Assembly: GCA_022560025.1 (NCBI GenBank)
Contig: JAFISE010000003.1
Coordinates: 251,262 to 315,261, forward strand
Reading direction: 5' to 3'
DNA length: 64,000 nt
DNA from: Stagonosporopsis chrysanthemi
Lineage: Eukaryota > Ascomycota > Dothideomycetes > Pleosporales > Didymellaceae
The position numbers and the translations under genes are program-made. Under the pieces are notes generated by a model, which did no database searches, was not told the origin of the DNA, and saw only the letters and a list, made by a program, of their open reading frames with translations. Of the stretch, positions 1 through 11,298 are shown piece after piece; within the stretch, counting starts at the first letter, position 1, and each line of letters starts with the position of its first letter.

Positions 1-512
1 ACACCAGGGCAGAAAGTCTCCGATTAAGTCTCCATCAGTACGCAAAGCACTAACAGTCCACAAGAAATCCTCACAATATGAGAGAGTGCCTAAGATAAGG
101 GACGGTCAGGCACGTTTCCTGTGTTCGAGGTAGCAGATGGAAATTTCAGGGGTCAAGAAAGCTAGCCGATGGTTAAACACGTCTCGCCACATCGCGCATA
201 CTAAGTGCAAGCTGACGACCAAGGTCTCAAGTTAAGAAATTGCGCTTCGATTAATGATCATGCCAACGGAACGGGCTTACCAGTTGTGCGGCCGTTTCGT
301 GAGCCGGCGCCGATATCGTGGGCTTAATCTCCAGTATCATCAAGTGATTCCCAACACTGACACGTCCGATTTGAGCGGCTCGTATTATAACCCTTTCGGA
401 AGTTCGTGAGATAGAGCCGTCCCCGTGTCGGCATGTGTATTGAGATCAATGAGTGGATCATCACTTCTGGATGCTAGACCAGGTCCGCTGGTCAAACGCC
501 TGCTTGGCCGTG
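1..512. other. Intergenic, nothing recognised
   Basis: No open frame, RNA gene or repeat could be supported here. The stretch lies downstream of the minus-strand gene that ends at 513, so its right end probably holds that gene's 3' UTR. Confidence 0.5.
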
Positions 513-1183
513 CTAAAGAGTGTCAGAGGTAAGCTCTTTGTGCAGCGCAATTGAAGACCCACCTGCCTGTGTCTCAAGAATACTGCGCATATCAGAAACA
601 AACGACTCCAAGCTTTCGATCAAGGTGGAAAAGTTTCCAGCACCCTGTCTGACAACATGCCAGGTCGGACTGCTGGCGTCGGCGAAAGCAATTGCTCGTG
701 TAATGTAGAACTCTTGTGCCTCCCCAGACAGAGTAATATTCTTTGTAGAGGTGCACACATCGAAGCGTTGATTAGTGAGATGCCTCTCAGGATAGAGCAG
801 GCTGACGAGGTCTGTTTGATGGTCAGCAGGTATATAATGCATAGTCATCGACATCACGTACGTATTGCTTGCTCCCGTAGAATGTTCTCGAGCTTTACAC
901 GCGATATTGCTTCCTCCGTTCTTGTATGCGTCAAAGTGACAGCTGGAGGCAACGGCTGACGTTGAGGCACTGCCTCGCTTTCGGCTGCTTCACTGACTGG
1001 AGCACCGACTTCGGCTCGGTGGTCGTCTCGTTCCCGCACATTTGCGGCTTCCGTGAGCGTTACATTGCTGTCTGCGCTGCTGAGAGGTGCATGGCCTCTG
1101 CGGCCGGACCGAATCAGTCGAACTAGAGGCTTGATTTTGAACCTACGCTGGAAGCGACTGCCATAGTAGTTGGTTGTAGTCAT
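513..1183 (-). CDS. Unrecognised 206-aa protein, two exons
   Basis: I do not recognise this protein. Two overlapping minus-strand frames join across a textbook 50-bp intron at 812-861, with donor GTACGT, branch GCTGAC and acceptor CAG. This gives exon 1 at 862-1183 and exon 2 at 513-811, 206 aa in total. The N-terminus is basic (SRFQRRFKIKPLVRL), followed by a Glu/Ala-rich, probably disordered stretch. The C-terminal half reads like a small mixed fold (around LVSLLYPERH, EFYITRAIAFADA and WHVVRQGAG). There is no signal peptide and no clear membrane segment. The clean intron with frame continuity is the main reason to believe it is a real gene. It is probably lineage-specific, and no function is proposed. 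Confidence 0.55.
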
Positions 1184-1404
1184 TGTGATAGCGAAAGTGC
1201 TGCTGAATTAACGATGTGGGGCGGAAAACGATGGTATGATGAAGTTGCGTGTGGTGATGATCCTAAGGTGTCTGTGTTGGGCAGAATGTAGAGCAGCATC
1301 ATGCGGAAAGACCACTGACTATGGTCGCTGCCCACCTAACATACTCTCCTTGGAAGCCATCAGCTCGCACCTGCCTTGTACGGTGAACAGCACCTGGTGA
1401 ATTA

Positions 1405-2232
1405 TTAACGCCATCCACCGACTCGGCCCTCGTCCCATCTTTCTTTTCGCTCTGCTCTTAGGTAGGCAACTTTTCGGCCTTCTCTTATGCGTTTGACGAA
1501 GTCGATCACCTCCCGTTCACTAGCAATCGCGTCATGGCCACCGACGCCCTCACCTTCCAGGAAACTCTCTTCTAGTCCTCGACACAGAGCCTCCTGCTCT
1601 CCAACAGCGGCACTCAAGCGCTGGTACAATGCCGGCGGACTGAACTCTCGCAGGGCCTCGTCTTGCTCTGCTTGTTTTGCTTTCCATTGGCGTTCCAGGG
1701 CGCGAAGAGCTAACAAGCGTGACTGAGTGCCATCGCGCTGGTGCTGTACATGCGATTCGAGCTGCTTTAGTGACTCTGCAAGGCGGACGTTCTGAATGAG
1801 AAGTGCCTGCAATGGTGCCGTTGATGCTCGAAGCGACTCATGTGCCGTCTCAGGGCTGTGAATGATTGCATGCTGCAGTTCTGGTGACTGCAAGATCTCA
1901 TGCAGATCTTTGGTTCTGTCGACTCATGAACATCCATGCATGTCGATCTAGGGTCTAACATACGCTTTGTCTTTCAGAAATTCAGGCAGCCAGCCGTCAT
2001 TGGGTGATTGGACGGCTGACTGATTTGGATCAGCCTGCGACTCATTCTGAGAATAGGCTAACTGAGAGCTGTTGTAGGACTGCGATTGTCCAGGCGGCGG
2101 CGGCGGTAGCGGCGGCCCTGTCGATGGTGTTGCTGTGCCACTCGAATTGCCAGGCTTCGGTGGGGGAGGGGGAGGGGTAGAGGCATCATGCTGATAGAAG
2201 CTTTGAGAATGGCGAGGCGACTGGAAAGCCAT
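1405..2232 (-). CDS. vps37: ESCRT-I subunit Vps37 (Mod_r domain)
   Basis: Predicted subunit of ESCRT-I, which sorts ubiquitinated membrane cargo into multivesicular endosomes. Exon 1 is 1964-2232, exon 2 is 1405-1915, with a 48-bp intron at 1916-1963 (GTATGT..CAG), giving 259 aa. The N-terminal ~80 residues are Pro/Ser/Gln-rich with two polyproline runs. They end in WLPEFLKDKA, which joins across the intron to TKDLHEIL, the usual start of the Mod_r region. The C-terminal ~170 residues are helical and carry features typical of fungal Vps37: SPETAH, SRLLALRALERQW, FSPPALYQRL and EQEALCRGLEESFL. The start at 2232 is the first Met in frame before the proline-rich part. A short unrelated frame further upstream was not joined. 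Confidence 0.88.
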
Positions 2233-3318
2233 GCTTGCAATAAAAGTTATACAGTTTATCAGATGCTCGCAACTCGTTCAACACGTGAAGCATCACAGTT
2301 GGCGTATCGTCTTGTTGCAGGTTGGGCCCTGCTGCACGTGGTGCTCGACGGGCCGAAATTGAGCCCGACAAGCCACTGCTGTTGCGCGAGTCAGCGGCGT
2401 CGCCATTCGGCATCAATTGATGGCGTGAGGTTGCGCTTCAGGGGCATGTCAACGGTACTGAGATTGCGTCCGACCCAGAGCGGCGACTTGGCCTCACGGA
2501 CAGACTCCGCAGCGTTCTCCGCAGTAAGTCTCCTCTGCCATGGTCGCAGATGTGCCCCTGCCGCTCACCAGGGCCGCACTTGACCCATAAAGTTCTCGGC
2601 CTCAGGCAGATTTAGCCACCCCTGGAAGATTGCTTGCGCCATTCGACGTGCACGGCTGCGGTAAGACAGCGCAACTCGCAAGCCATCCGCTGTCTAGGGC
2701 TCGATTGAGCTTATGCACGTATTGTGATAGACAAGACGGACTTCCTTCACATGCAGCTGTGCAAGGCTTGGAGCAGGCGTTCGAACGCTGGTCCTGAGAC
2801 TGTTTCATTGTTGCCCTGCAACGAAGGCCGCAGGCTAAGGCATCGAGATGCTCAACGTCAGCTGTCAGGCCGGTGCAGGCGACGTGCAGATATCCACTTG
2901 AGTCTGGCACTCTCTGCGTGTCCTCAAATCAACAGCAAAACCCCTTCAACCATTTCCCACTGCTCGACTCGCACGCCGTGTGTAACCCTGGCCGCAGCGG
3001 CTCATTGGCGGATAGAAAAGTGTTCCTGCAGCGGCGGCGAATCCCTGGCGCGCGGCACGCTCCATTTGCGCAGCGCGAACCGCCCTGGGGCAAGACTGGC
3101 CAGGACGGATTGACAGGCGCGTGGATTGCGACCAATTCCAGCACCGCGATCCGCACCGAGGCCTCCAAGTGCTCTTCGCCCTGCTCGTGCGGCTCGCTCG
3201 GCAGTCACAGTCCCCCTTTACGAGCGCCTCATCTAGCGGTCGCGATTCGCAGTGCACCATCGGCCTGCTACTCTAGACCGCGATTTGTGCAGAGTAATGA
3301 TCTGCCCTGGGGCATAGT
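2233..3318. other. Divergent promoter region, vps37 / coiled-coil gene
   Basis: About 1.1 kb between divergently transcribed genes. It should hold both promoters and 5' UTRs. Several overlapping open frames exist on both strands (for example 2873-3607 +), but none has recognisable protein character. Confidence 0.5.
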
Positions 3319-6300
3319 ATGGACAATATGCAAGACGCCCAAGCTTCTGGCGTGGACGCGCCTTCCTCAGCCTCGCCGCCTCGCCAGAAACCATCGACGC
3401 TGGCTTCCATTGCCATTCAGTCCTTCGCTGCCTTCCGCTCCCAGACGTCGTCACAGCCGGTCCCTATTGCTGTCCAGTCGCCGGTTCGACGCAAGCCCCT
3501 GCCAGCAGATTCGCCTGTCGCTGCTCGTTTCTCTCAGTCCAATCTGCGCTCCAACAGCATCACCAATAAAGACAACCTTCCCAATTCAGTCCTCTCGCCG
3601 CCATTGACGGACGAGGGCTTGTTCGTCCCCAGGAATCTCGACAGGTGAGCGTCTTGTATGTAATGTGCTTGTCATTTGCTGATGAAAGCTGCAGTAATCC
3701 ACACGGTGCCACACCTTTGACAGGAACCGCGCCTAAGCCATTTGAGCCTCGCAAGAGCTCCCTCTCCGTCACGACCCTCAGTCCCGTTGCACACTCTCCA
3801 CGGCATGAGAGGTCGGTCAGCAACACCCAGCCCCGATCGACGAGACCAGGAGATTTGAAGGCCCACGCTCGCTCCCCTACCATGCCCAACATGCCGATAT
3901 ACGCATCAGAAACACGACCTGTATCAGATCTGAAGATCAAGCTGGACGGTGCTACCGAGGACTTTTTGGACGATTACTCCTACGGGGAGGACGAAGCGCC
4001 GCGCGACGTCACACAACAAGGCAAGCCCAAGTCCCCAAGCGGGGGGTTTACGTCTTTCTTCGGCTGGAATTCGTCCAAGAATCAGAACGGCCCCGAGTCA
4101 CCGGCTACCACATTCTCGTTGTCTCCGACCAATTCCCCCAGAAGTAGACAAGGGAACTTACCTGCCAAGACGAAACCCAGCGGTCTGGACATTCCGGCTG
4201 CAAATTCGTCATCTTCATACTTCAATGTTCCTGGAACACCACTCCTCTCATCGTCGCCCCAGATGAACGCTCACGTTGAGGAGCTCGAGCGCGAATTGCG
4301 TGAAGTGAGCACAGAGCTGGCTGCTTCGATCCAAAGAGAGATGGATTTGGAAGATGAAGTCGAACGCTGGAAAGCGGAGAGTGCTTCGGCTACATCACCA
4401 GACAATCGGAGAACAAGTGACTACTATTCGGACTCGGGTATCAGCACGATTCGATTCCCCATCAGTGATCCTGAGGCCAAGCTGGAAGAAGTAGATACAC
4501 AACGCAGGAAGGCAGAACAAGAGCGCGCTTCCTTGAAGGTGCGCATGGCTGAGCGTCTGCAAGATGAATTAAGACGTCGCCGAGATCTGGAAGAAAAAGT
4601 GCAGCATCTCGAAGATCAGGTCAGCGACCGGTCTAGAATAGGCTCTATGGTTGAGGACCCTCGAGTGAAGGAGCTCTCCTCGTCGCTGGATGATGCTAAG
4701 AGACGTCTGGCCGAAGAAAGACAGGTGAAGGAAAACTTTGAAGATCTTCTGTCGGCACTGCGTGAGGAATTGGAGAAGCATCGCAATGAAGCCGACCAAC
4801 TGAGAGAACAGGTGGTTCCCCAACTGAGATCGCGTCTGGAGGTATTGGAAGTTGAGGCCGCGGATACAGAGAGGCTAGTATTCGAGACCACGCGCATGCA
4901 ACAAGAGATTCAACAGCTCCGAAGCGAAAATCTATTGCTTGCGGCTGCTCGAAAACTGCACCTGGAGACAACACAGCCGTCACAGTCCAATCTTGGTATC
5001 CAGTCTATTGCAGAAGAGGAGAACGATGGTCCGCCAGCAAATCTCCGCGTTGGCTTGACACGGTCGAACTCACTGGCTCGAGGTACCGGGTTCAACTCGA
5101 AGAGGAATTCCCTGATGCGATCAAACTCGGTAAAGAATAGGTCAGGCGATGTTTCTCCAGCAGACGTACCGGCCGTAAGCAATCCGGTGAAGGAGCTTGA
5201 GGAGCAGCGTGACGCGCTCCACAAAGCCTTGAAGCATCTTCTCAGTCGACAGGAAATGCAACAGCGAGATTTCCAGAAACGCATCAAGGAGCTCGAAGCC
5301 GAGAGGGATGCTGCACTCAACCTCACACCCCGTCGGACCGCGTTCCATAAAGAGGTTGGCGATCTTAGGCAGGAGGTGGATGCTCTTCGACAGCGCGCGG
5401 ACGATGCGTTGGAGCAGAAGTGGCAATGTGAGAAAGGCCTAGGCGGACTGCGAATGGATCTTGACCGCGCACAACAAGAGACAAGCTCCCTTCGTGATCT
5501 TCTTCGCGAGCATGACATCATCATCCCGGAGATTCGTTTGGAGAATGAACCCATATCTCTGGACAAGGCTTACAATGAGCTGCAAACAACGCAAGCTCTC
5601 TCACTTGCTCGCGTTCAACAGCTAGAGTCAGCTAACAACGAATCTCTGGGCGCTGCTGGTGCCGAAGCCGAGAGAACTCTCGACCTTTTGAAGCGCAGCA
5701 TCTCAGATGCTGAGGCTGAGCGCGACTTCGCTATGAGCGAAGCGGAGCAGTATCGTAAGCAAGCACGCCAGTTGCAGAAATCAGAGCTCGAGCATCTCGG
5801 CAAAGAGCAGAAGCTCAGCTCCGAGCTCTTCGCCGCTGCAAACCGTATGGACGAGCTGTCCAACAGGATTCAGCAGCAGCTAGAGGCTAATGGCTCCTTG
5901 CGAGCACGCCTGACCGATGCTATCTCCCGCGGAGAGAAGGAGCAGCAGAAGTCAACAGACCAGATTATCGAACTAGAGCGACGCTTGAAGACAGCAGAAG
6001 ACAAAGTCATGCTGGCTCAGCAATCGTCGGAAGAGGCCATCGCCAAGCACGAGCTGGAGGTCCAGGCTCTGAATGAGAGCCACGGCAGCCAGCTACGACG
6101 TGTGAAGTCCGGCTTGTTGAGTCCATCTGCCTTCTCACCCAAGATGCCGTCATCACCCGTGTTCTCTCAACGGTCGCCTCGTCTCGACATGACTACAAGT
6201 GGCCCTGCTATGACAATGGCCGAAGCAACCAAGACCGAGCTCCTCGAGAAGCGCGTCGAGGAACTCGAGAGAGCTCTCCGTGACGCTGATCGAGAGATGG

Positions 6301-6501
6301 AGGAGGTAGTCAGTCGGATGAATATTGCTCAGATCGAGGTTGCTGAGCTGCAATTCGAAAAGTGAGTCTGAATCAGACCGTCCAGTCGCGCAGTACTAAC
6401 TACTTCATAGGGACGAGGCTCTCCGCCAGACACGCAGACTGCAAGCTGATATCCTTGCCGAGCGCGAGAAGGTCAAAGCACTGATGGCTTCCAACGAATA
6501 A
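3319..6501 (+). CDS. Large coiled-coil protein, 1027 aa (fungal, function unknown)
   Basis: Three exons (3319-3644, 3695-6361, 6411-6501) are separated by introns of 50 and 49 bp. The second has a perfect TACTAAC branch point, and the frame is continuous over 1027 aa. The first ~290 residues are Ser/Pro-rich and basic, with short repeated SPVA/SPPL-like patterns, and look disordered. Long heptad-rich coiled coils follow from about residue 298 to 520 and from 600 to 890, split by a Ser/Arg-rich linker. A final coiled coil ends with REKVKALMASNE. Such proteins are often labelled myosin-like or Uso1-like in fungi, but there is no motor, head or other catalytic domain, so that label reflects heptad composition only. 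A scaffold or tether role is plausible but unproven. Confidence 0.8.
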
Positions 6502-7697
6502 CCTACTAATTCTTTCGCGCTCGCTGGATACGACGTTCCGACTTCCTATAATACCAGCTCACTGGATCCAGAATTGCACGCGGATGTGCTCCAAGCCCTT
6601 GTGTTCGGCGTTTTGTCCGCAAAGCATTTACACCTAGCGTTACGACTGTACGCATAATACCCTTCACAACGCACACTATTTTGGTTTCTTGGACATTGTA
6701 TCTGAGGCCTGTTTCGTAGCCAGCGCTTTGCTACTCACTATTCTATACCCTACAGCGGTCATTCCACTGTTTGCGTTTCTCAATTGATGTTGCCCGCAGA
6801 CACAATGCTCGGCTTTTTGTACTGTTGTCGTGGCTTCAAGCCTTTTTTGGATCTTGTGTACTCTTAAGGGTCTGTCTTGGATGCCGTACCTTAACGGTGT
6901 AATGCATCAGTGTTGACGCACATCTCCGAGCGTCTCAAACTACAATTTAAGCAAAGTAATACTTCTTCTACATACTTAGTCTCGATTCCCTAGTGGCTGC
7001 TTACGAGTTGACGTTATGCGATGGTCGAGGCTACACAAAAGAAACTCACGCGACATGCACGCAGCAATCTGCAGTGCACATGACAGGGCGGAGCACACGA
7101 TTGTTCATAGAATGTATGAGATGTGTTGCTTGACGCTGCTGGATGGCATCAGTGAAGGGTGGTCGAGGAACGGAATCTGGCGAGCAGACCCTGAAACCCA
7201 CGCAGGCACGTTCTGCGTCTGTATGCACGAGCTTGGATTCTGCATTCTGTGCGAAGCCTGAGCTTAGCCATCGGACGTTTGGTTCCCAGCAGAACAGCTT
7301 GGGTAAGTACATGGTGACCACATTGCGCCCCGGGTCCTGGGCCATTGGCCCGGCCCGGGGACTGGCTGCATGGCCCAACGCTACGCTAGAACCGACTCCC
7401 TGACTTGAGCTCTCGACGAAACAGCCCCCCGTCCGTCTCCCCCTCTCGCCAGCTGTTCGCTGTGATTCGCCTCCTGGGGGTTCGTTTAACGCTCTGTGCA
7501 GTCTGAAGGAAAGTTTGCAGTTTACTTCCGCCATCCGCTCGCTCGCTCTCTCCCCGCGACCACTGGGCACTCCCCTACACCCCTCCGCCGAAAACATTGC
7601 GGACTTCTCCACCGAGCACACCGCCCACGACCTTCTTCGATCCACCGCACACCGAGGAGGCTCCTGCAGGCCACCTCAGCTCCGCGCTTGCTTCACG
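6502..7697. promoter_or_regulatory. Intergenic and long leader upstream of the cot-1-like kinase
   Basis: About 1.2 kb. The left part is the 3' region of the coiled-coil gene. The right part is probably the promoter and long leader of the kinase. It includes a GC-rich nested inverted repeat at 7328-7360 and a pyrimidine-rich stretch from about 7420 to 7690. The kinase frame stays open upstream to an ATG at 7515. Confidence 0.5.
7328..7360. repeat. GC-rich nested inverted repeat (hairpin)
   Basis: Arms CCCCGGG (7328-7334) and CCCGGGG (7354-7360) enclose a second pair GGGCC/GGCCC (7339-7343 and 7347-7351) around an ATT loop. It lies about 340 bp before the kinase start, in the promoter or leader. 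Confidence 0.7.
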
Positions 7698-9812
7698 ATG
7701 AACAACCAGCAGCAGGGCAACCGTCTGCAGCTTAACTTTGGCTTTGGTGGTGGGGGTGACCGTAACAACCAGTATGCTCAGGAGCAAGGCCGTGCGTTTC
7801 CCACCACACCCTCGACGTTCCCGCAGCCTGTGTACCCGAACCAGGCCGGCCAACAGGAGGTCTGGGGCGCGCAGCAGCAGCAGCAACAGCAGATGGGCGG
7901 CAATAGCTACGGAGGCTATTTCCAGAGCCCCTACCAGCAGGCCCAGTACCAGGGGCAGCAGGGAAACCTGCAGGCCCCAGGCTCAGCTCGCTTCGACCAG
8001 AGTCCCAATGGGCTTGCCCAGCAGCTTTCGCAGCAGCACCTTGGTGGTGGCAGCAACCGCTCTGGAAGCCCCTACGGCCGTCAGCCCTCGCCAAGCCAGC
8101 AACGACCTCGCACTGCCGATAACAGGGGCTATGGATACGGTAGCTATGGAGGCGGTGCTGCACCACGACAGCCGTCGCAGTCGCTCTATGACGAAGAAGC
8201 ACCTGCCAGGAACCCTGAGAAGTACTCGAGCAACGTTGGCCAGCAGGCGACCATGTCGAAGGGCCTGATCAACACCTTCTTCAAGGACAGCGTTCAGCGG
8301 GCACGCGACCGCAATCAGAGGTACGAGAATAGCACAATGCTGCCCTGCACAACACTGACACAATGGCAGAGCATTGGAACTCGAATCTATTATGAAGGAG
8401 CCCTCGATCTCCGACAACCGCAAAGCCCAGAAGGAGAACAGTATGCGCGGTGCTGAAATTCAATACCTGCGATTCTTGCGAACAAAGGAGAAGCCGGACA
8501 ACTTTTCGACGCTGAAGGTTATTGGCAAGGGAGCTTTCGGAGAGGTCAAGCTTGTTCAGCGCAAGAACGACGGCAAGATTTATGCGCTCAAATCACTGGT
8601 CAAGCAAGAAATGGTATGTATTGACTCTCTCGTCACAATGCTGCAAAGAACTGAGAACTGACATTACACAGTTCAAGAAAGACCAACTCGCCCATGTTCG
8701 ATCCGAACGTGACATCCTCGCCGAGTCAGACAGCCCTTGGGTTGTCAAGCTGCACACCACATTCCAGGACAACACTTTCTTGTACATGCTAATGGAGTTC
8801 TTGCCCGGAGGTGACTTGATGACTATGCTTATCAAATACGAAATCTTCACCGAGGATATCACAAGATTCTACATGGCAGAGATCGTCCTCGCTATCGAAG
8901 CGGTCCACAAGCTTGGCTTTATCCATCGGTGAGCTTGGTCTCGACAACGAAACCTAGTGGCGCACGCTAACAGTTTCTAGTGACATCAAGCCTGATAACA
9001 TTCTGCTGGATCGCGGCGGTCACATCAAGCTTACTGACTTCGGTCTGTCTACAGGCTTCCACAAGGAGCATGACGCTGGTTACTACAAGAAGCTGCTCGC
9101 GGGTGGCGCCCACAAGTCGAATCGGGACAACCGAAACTCTATGAACATGGACCAGATCCAACTGACAGTAAGCAACCGCACACAGATCAACACATGGAGG
9201 AAGTCTCGTCGTCAGCTGGCGTACTCTACCGTCGGTACACCCGACTACATCGCACCTGAGATCTTCAGCGGCCAAGGATACGATTTCGGCTGCGACTGGT
9301 GGTCTGTTGGTACTATCATGTTCGAATGTCTCATTGGATGGCCACCGTTCTGCGCGGAGGAGCCCCATGACACCTACCGCAAGATCGTGGATTGGCCGCG
9401 CAACCTGCACTTCCCACCCGACCAGCAACTCGGCGCAGAAGCGGAGGACTTTGTGAGGCGGTGAGTCTCCCTTGCGTTGTCATGACTGACTCGTTGCTAA
9501 CGAACTTTCCCTAGCCTGATCTGTGATGCCGACCACCGTCTAGGCCGTATCGGTGGTGCCAGCGAGATCAAGCAACATCCGTTTTTCCGCGGTGTCTCGT
9601 GGGATGGTCTGCGACGCATCCGTGCGCCATTCGAGCCCAAACTGCAGTCGAGCGTGGATACACAGTACTTCCCCATCGACGAGATCGACCAAAACGACAA
9701 CAGCGCCGCTTACAGGGCACAAGCTGCGCAGTCTGGAGACGACGAGTATGCCACCAGCTTGCCTTTCATCGGTTACACGTACAAGCGTTTCGATGCTTTC
9801 CGAGGTACGTAG
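7698..9812 (+). CDS. cot-1: NDR/LATS-family kinase, Cot-1/Cbk1/Orb6 orthologue
   Basis: AGC-type serine/threonine kinase of the NDR family, which in fungi acts with Mob2 in the MOR/RAM pathway for polarised hyphal growth. Five exons: 7698-8320, 8370-8613, 8672-8928, 8981-9460 and 9515-9812, giving 633 aa. The N-terminal ~200 residues are Gln/Gly-rich with a seven-Gln run (codons 7872-7892). A basic Mob-binding region (FFKDSVQRARDRNQR) follows. The catalytic domain shows IGKGAFGEV, the YALKSL lysine, HRDIKPDN, DFGLS, the NDR-specific insert, STVGTPDYIAPE and WWSVGTIMFE. The C-terminus keeps the hydrophobic motif FIGYTYKRF. The last exon can end at 9812 or be spliced once more to end at 9897. 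The frame extends upstream in phase to an ATG at 7515, but homology starts only after 7698. Confidence 0.95.
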
Positions 9813-10407
9813 AGTGCACGTCGACTGGTTGCGACAGCACACTGCACCATTGCATATCGTTTCTGCAGGCTTTGGCATCGTATACAGCATCGCCTAGGCG
9901 TTGGGCCTTATTTCTGGACTGATGTTTTATGTCGTCGTTCTGCACATCATTCGGTGGTTACCGGGAGTATTGAGGGTCCGTCAGGCTGGAATCATGCGGG
10001 CGGCCTCATGGTGTTACAGTGCAGGCATCAGCTGTGGCGGTTAGGACGTCCTTCAAATGTCTGGGAATAGCACTTCGTCACCAACATGGTGGAAAGCATC
10101 AGATAGCTATTGGGATCCGGTGGAGTTGGGCGATAATTAAACAATACGAAACAGCACTTCGCGCTCACAAAAGGCTCGGTGATGTGTCTTGTCATCATGT
10201 CTCCTTCAGCCAAGTTGCGTACCCTAGTCTCCACCCGCACGTATTGTAGACGCAAATCCTCTCCCAAATCGCAGATAAGTCCATGCTCGTGCGCCCGATG
10301 TCCCCCAGATCTTGAGGCCTTTTAGGTAGCATCCATATCTTGTTGTATCTCCCAGTATTCTCTGCAACTAGACATGCCCCTTCAGGGCAGCCATAGTAGT
10401 TCCGCCC
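9813..10407. other. Convergent 3' region, kinase / rpb12
   Basis: About 600 bp between converging genes. A possible extra last exon of the kinase occupies 9869-9897. The rest has no supported gene and probably holds both 3' UTRs. Confidence 0.5.
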
Positions 10408-10770
10408 TCATCGGGCCTCGAACTGCACCATACTGCCATACCGTTAGCACTGGTCAACTACACGTCGCTCATACACCTCCACACAATCTGACTCCACCTA
10501 TCCACCGCCATTTCCCTCGCATTCCCTCTAGAACCCAAACTTCCTCCTCCCCAGCCCTCCTAAAGTCAAGACTCAAACTCACCGGTTTGTTCGCTGCTTG
10601 TACAGCACACGGTGCCCGCACTGTCTGCACCGAATCGGCTCGCCGCGCTTCAAGGGCACGTCCTGGTCGCAGTCGCCGCACTTGTAGTGCACTGTGCGCG
10701 CGTTGATGTCAACTTGCTGCGCGCCCTCGGTGGTGTTGGCATTGTAGCCGCCGTATTGTTGTGTGGACAT
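10408..10770 (-). CDS. rpb12: RNA polymerases I/II/III shared subunit Rpb12 (ABC10-alpha)
   Basis: Small zinc-binding subunit common to the three nuclear RNA polymerases. Exon 1 (10583-10770) encodes the zinc site: YKCGDC and IRCRQCGHR, four cysteines in two CxxC pairs. A 150-bp intron (10433-10582, GTGAGT..GGCAG) is unusually long for this window. A 25-nt last exon (10408-10432) then supplies the universally conserved end RMVQFEAR and stop. The total is 70 aa, the same length as the yeast subunit. Without the tiny exon the protein would stop inside the intron and lose its conserved tail, so the spliced form is strongly preferred. It shares a promoter region with the pseudokinase gene on the other strand. 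Confidence 0.95.
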
Positions 10771-11298
10771 TTTCGGGCGTGTGCAGTTGGGGGATTCTGC
10801 GCGATATAAAAGGCGGGCGGCGGGCGACGGGCGGGCGGCGGGCGACGGGCGGGCGGCTGTAGGGAGGTATCAAAAGGGCGAGTGGGCGTGGGCGGCGTTG
10901 TGAGAGTGAGTGAGCAGGGTCTCGAAGAATTATGAGGATGCCCGGCGCATATGCACGTGCCTTATCGATAGTGGACTTGGACGCCGCGGGAGCGCTTTCA
11001 CATAGTGTTAGAAAGAGCTAGCTAGGGCTGCGCTTGAAGTTAATATTTTGCGGAATGTGTTAAGCAATCGTTGCGCTGTAGCTCACTGCAACGTCTCTCG
11101 TGTTCTCCGTTCGCTTTCGCGTGCACGTCATTTGGTGTTCGTCTGGAAGGCGCCCTGGCATGCCTCGATCTTTCGGCAAGCTGTCAGTCTCAGATCGCAA
11201 TCGCAGTCGCAAGCCCGAAACCTCAACCTTTCCGCAGACCAGTCCATGACGTGCCTGCCGCGTACCTTTACGATTGCCGCGCGGGCAAATAGACCACC
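10771..11298. promoter_or_regulatory. Bidirectional promoter rpb12 / SCYL2-like gene
   Basis: A 528-bp gap between two start codons facing apart. A GC-rich 18-bp tandem repeat lies at 10812-10857, 42-87 bp upstream of the rpb12 ATG, probably in its 5' UTR or core promoter. No other gene was seen. Confidence 0.6.
10812..10857. repeat. 18-bp GC-rich tandem repeat, 2.6 copies
   Basis: The unit GGCGGGCGGCGGGCGACG occupies 10812-10829 and is repeated exactly at 10830-10847. The first 10 bases recur at 10848-10857. The G-rich strand could form G-quadruplex-like structures, which is inference. Confidence 0.85.

Noticed and set aside
2873..3607. 244-codon plus-strand frame upstream of and overlapping the coiled-coil gene
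   Set aside because: Out of frame with the coiled-coil exon 1 and without recognisable motifs; probably leader sequence.
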